Shown: in pieces, positions 6,390 through 8,488 of the stretch
Numbering within the stretch: position 1 is the first letter of the stretch
Layout: every line of letters begins with the position of its first letter
Assembly (NCBI GenBank): GCA_958428675.1
Contig: CAUAGV010000068.1
Location: 1 to 8,488 of the forward strand
From: an uncultured Collinsella sp.
GTDB taxonomy: Bacteria > Actinomycetota > Coriobacteriia > Coriobacteriales > Coriobacteriaceae
Direction of reading: 5' to 3'
DNA: 8,488 nt
Program-made: the position numbers and the translations under genes
Notes under the pieces: model-generated
What the model was told of the DNA's origin: nothing
Database searches by the model: none
The model's input: only the letters and a program-made list of their open reading frames with translations

Positions 6390-6400
6390 GCCAACCGTTG

Positions 6401-6477
6401 GCCCTATTAGCTCAGGGGATTAGAGCGTCTGCCTCCGGAGCAGAAGGCCGTTGGTTCGAATCCAACATGGGGCACCA
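6401..6477 (+). tRNA. tRNA-Arg (anticodon CCG)
   Basis: The 77-nt sequence folds into a full cloverleaf. The acceptor stem GCCCTAT pairs with ATGGGGC (one G-U), and the D stem GCTC pairs with GAGC around AGGGGATTA. The anticodon stem TCTGC pairs with GCAGA around CTCCGGA, giving anticodon CCG at loop positions 3-5. The T stem GTTGG pairs with CCAAC around TTCGAAT. The variable loop is AGGCC. Discriminator A and the CCA end are encoded. It reads CGG arginine codons, useful in GC-rich genomes. It is transcribed away from the aro operon. Confidence 0.97.
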
Positions 6478-6488
6478 TCGAACGTAAG

Positions 6489-6524
6489 ACCGTCCGAACC
6501 TCGCATGGTCCGGGCGGTTTTCTT
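6489..6524 (+). terminator. Intrinsic terminator after tRNA-Arg
   Basis: ACCGTCCG (6489-6496) pairs with CGGGCGGT (6511-6518) over 8 bp with one G-U wobble. A further ACC/GGT pairing inside the loop region follows an A-C mismatch. The run TTTTCTT (6518-6524) completes the terminator. It lies 11 nt after the tRNA CCA end and 28 nt before the preferred ATPase start. Confidence 0.85.
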
Positions 6525-6552
6525 ATACCGACGCGACGTGATGGGACGTGGT

Positions 6553-8488
6553 ATGGCAGCAACGGATATCGAGCGCGGACTCTCAACCGCCGAGGTCGAG
6601 GAGCGTATCGCCGCCGGTAAAATCAACCGCAACATGGAACTCAAGACCAAGTCGGTCAAAGAGCTCATCATCGAGAACCTCTGCACGCTGTTCAATTTGA
6701 TCAACGTGATCTTGGCGTTCCTGGTCATTTTGACCGGTTCGTTTAAGAATCTGACGTTCCTGTTCGTGGTGTTCCTCAATACCGCCATTGGCGTCATTCA
6801 GTCCATGCGTTCCAAGAAGATGGTCGATAAGCTCACGCTGCTGACCTCCAAGAAGGCCATCGCGGTGCGCGACGGCGCCGAGGTGGAGCTCGACTTGGAC
6901 CAGATCGTGCTCGACGACATCATCCGCCTGGGGCGCGGCGACCAGATTCCCGCTGACGCCGTGGTGGTTTCGGGCGAGGCGCTCGTGAACGAGAGCCTGC
7001 TGACGGGCGAGAGCGACCTTATTAAGAAGCAGCCCGGTTCCGAGCTCATGAGCGGCAGTTTTATCGACTCGGGCCTGCTGCGCGCTCGCGTGATCCATGT
7101 CGGCGCCGACAACTACGTGGCTAAGATCAATAACGAGGCCAAATACGTCAAAAAGGTCAATTCCGAGATCATGAACGCGCTTAACGCCATCGTGCGCTTT
7201 GCGAGCATCATCATGATCCCGCTCGGTTTGGCGTTGTTTGCCTCGAGTGTGAGCGAGCTGTGGGATGCCGCGGGAACCCCGGGCGATAGCGCGCTTTCGT
7301 GGTGCTTCTCCGAGCTGTTGGCTGGTCATGTGCCTTCGTCGGCGCTGCTGTCCACGGTGGGTGCCCTGCTGGGCATGATCCCGCAAGGCCTGGTGCTGCT
7401 GACCTCGTCGGTGCTCGCCATCGCCACGGTGCGCCTGGCCCGCCGCAAGGTGCTGGCACAGCAGCTCTACTGCATCGAGACACTCGCTCGCGTCGACGTG
7501 CTGTGCCTGGACAAGACGGGCACCATCACGTCGGGCCGTATGGAAGTCGAGGGCACGTATCCGCTGCCTGTTGAGGGTGTTGGCTTTGGCGTGGACTCGG
7601 ACGAGGCGGCTGTTCCCGTCGATACCACAGTGCTCGATTTTGCGCTGGCTAACGTGGCACGTGCGACTTCGGCCGATGCCAACGAGACCTGCCAGGCGCT
7701 GCTCAACTATTACGCCGATCGCCCGGTCGAGGTGTCCGAGCCGCTGTCGGTCATTCCATTCTCGTCGTCTAAAAAATGGAGCGGCGCTTCTTTTGCGCAG
7801 GGCTCCTACGTAATGGGCGCCGCGCAATTTGTGCTCTCTGATCGTGCGTTTGCCCAGGTCGAGAACCGTGTCGCCGAGCTTGCCGATACCTGCCGCGTGC
7901 TCGTGGTGGCGCGCGTGGACGGCTTTACGTCCGATGGGGATATGGTGGGCGAGGCCGAGCCCGTGGGATTTGTGACCATCCGCGACGAGATTCGTACCTC
8001 GGCGGCCGAGACCATCGGCTACTTTAACGAGCAGGGCGTGACCCTCAACGTGATCAGCGGCGACGACCCGCGTACGGTGTCGTCGATCGCGCGCGTGGTG
8101 GGCGTGCCGGGGGCGGACGCTTATGTGGACGCCACGACGCTCGATACGCCGGCCAAGCTCGATGCCGCAGTGGACCGCTACCATGTCTTTGGTCGTGTGA
8201 CCCCGCAGCAGAAGCGCGAGCTCGTGCAGGCGCTCAAGCGCCGCGAGCACACCGTGGCCATGACGGGCGACGGCGTCAACGACGTGCTGGCGCTCAAGGA
8301 GGCCGACTGCTCCGTCGCCATGGCGGCCGGCTCCGATGCCGCGCGCAACGTGGCCGAGATCGTACTCGTCGACAACGATTTTGCCTCGATGCCCGCCGTG
8401 GTGGCCGAGGGCCGTCGCTCCATCAACAACCTGCAGCGTTCGGCCTCACTGTTCCTGACCAAGACGCTGTTCTCGATGGGCCTGGCGG
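6553..8488 (+). CDS. P-type cation-transporting ATPase, CtpE-like (possible Ca2+ transporter), 3' part missing
   Basis: This is an integral membrane ATPase that moves a cation using a phospho-aspartate cycle. The first 645 residues are present; the gene leaves the window at the start of M5, and the remaining membrane segments are missing. M1-M2 lie at about 39-80. The actuator motif TGES is at 151-154, and M3-M4 (about 215-300) include GMIPQGLVLLTS. The phosphorylation motif DKTGT has Asp320, the nucleotide domain has PFSSSKKWSG (402-411) and YVMGAAQFVL, and VISGDDP (500-506) precedes the hinge TGDGVND (571-577). The N-terminal GLSTAEVEERIAAGKIN and the EGRRSINNLQR...FLTKT end resemble mycobacterial CtpE, reported as a Ca2+ uptake ATPase. 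The M4 motif has Gln278 where I expect Glu. The start could instead be ATG 6541 or GTG 6538; I prefer 6553 because GGGA lies six bases upstream. Family is certain; the transported ion is inferred. Confidence 0.93.
   Translation, partial: MAATDIERGLSTAEVEERIAAGKINRNMELKTKSVKELIIENLCTLFNLINVILAFLVILTGSFKNLTFLFVVFLNTAIGVIQSMRSKKMVDKLTLLTSKKAIAVRDGAEVELDLDQIVLDDIIRLGRGDQIPADAVVVSGEALVNESLLTGESDLIKKQPGSELMSGSFIDSGLLRARVIHVGADNYVAKINNEAKYVKKVNSEIMNALNAIVRFASIIMIPLGLALFASSVSELWDAAGTPGDSALSWCFSELLAGHVPSSALLSTVGALLGMIPQGLVLLTSSVLAIATVRLARRKVLAQQLYCIETLARVDVLCLDKTGTITSGRMEVEGTYPLPVEGVGFGVDSDEAAVPVDTTVLDFALANVARATSADANETCQALLNYYADRPVEVSEPLSVIPFSSSKKWSGASFAQGSYVMGAAQFVLSDRAFAQVENRVAELADTCRVLVVARVDGFTSDGDMVGEAEPVGFVTIRDEIRTSAAETIGYFNEQGVTLNVISGDDPRTVSSIARVVGVPGADAYVDATTLDTPAKLDAAVDRYHVFGRVTPQQKRELVQALKRREHTVAMTGDGVNDVLALKEADCSVAMAAGSDAARNVAEIVLVDNDFASMPAVVAEGRRSINNLQRSASLFLTKTLFSMGLA

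Noticed and set aside
6197..6400. A T-box or known riboswitch in the aro leader
   Set aside because: I see no T-box antiterminator motif (no GGUGG-type T-box sequence) and no conserved core of a riboswitch I know. The leader before the terminator is also too short for a T-box if transcription starts near 6268.
6401..6477. tRNA-Arg as an integration site for a mobile element
   Set aside because: No integrase, direct repeat of the tRNA 3' end, or foreign-looking DNA follows; the next gene is an ordinary ATPase.
6583..8250. A 555-codon minus-strand open frame opposite the P-type ATPase
   Set aside because: The sense strand encodes all ATPase motifs. The antisense product is His/Arg/Gln-rich with no domain pattern, and no ribosome site or promoter supports it.

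Overview
The window is GC-rich bacterial chromosome with two divergent blocks. Positions 1-6196 hold a tightly packed minus-strand operon for aromatic amino acid synthesis. The plus strand from about 6360 carries a tRNA-Arg gene, its terminator, and the first part of a P-type cation ATPase. GC richness, clear Shine-Dalgarno sites, and an ATPase most like the CtpE type suggest a high-GC Gram-positive. A gut Coriobacteriia (Collinsella-like) organism is my best guess, but this is inference from sequence style, not a search. There are no mobile elements, CRISPR arrays or phage genes.

The operon, in transcription order (right to left), is aroF (DAHP synthase), tyrA (prephenate dehydrogenase), aroB (3-dehydroquinate synthase), aroA (EPSP synthase), aroC (chorismate synthase), then pheA (chorismate mutase-prephenate dehydratase, cut by the left edge). 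Gaps run from a 7-nt overlap (aroB/aroA) to 43 nt, so the genes are probably cotranscribed and partly translationally coupled. The products cover the entry step, the second step and the last two steps to chorismate, plus both branches to tyrosine and phenylalanine. Dehydroquinase, shikimate dehydrogenase and shikimate kinase are absent from the visible part.

The divergent intergenic region (6197-6400) is the most interesting non-coding stretch. On the operon strand, a 9-bp GC-rich hairpin followed by a U run lies 33 nt before the aroF start and looks like an intrinsic terminator in the operon leader, that is, a possible attenuator. A 20-codon reading frame runs through it. Its tyrosine codon UAC sits directly before the first base of the hairpin, and its stop lies inside the aroF ribosome binding site. 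An upstream segment could pair with the terminator's 3' arm. These points suggest, but do not prove, attenuation control by an aromatic amino acid.

On the plus strand, a strong promoter with an A/T-rich upstream element drives tRNA-Arg(CCG). A terminator hairpin follows, and the ATPase gene starts 28 nt after it with no clear promoter of its own. All core ATPase motifs are present, but the usual acidic residue of the M4 ion-site motif reads Gln. Several operon enzymes also depart from textbook signatures: AroC GQSHS and GGGHFSGR, AroA ESGSTLRF, and a Glu-to-Asp change at a DAHP synthase metal-ligand position.
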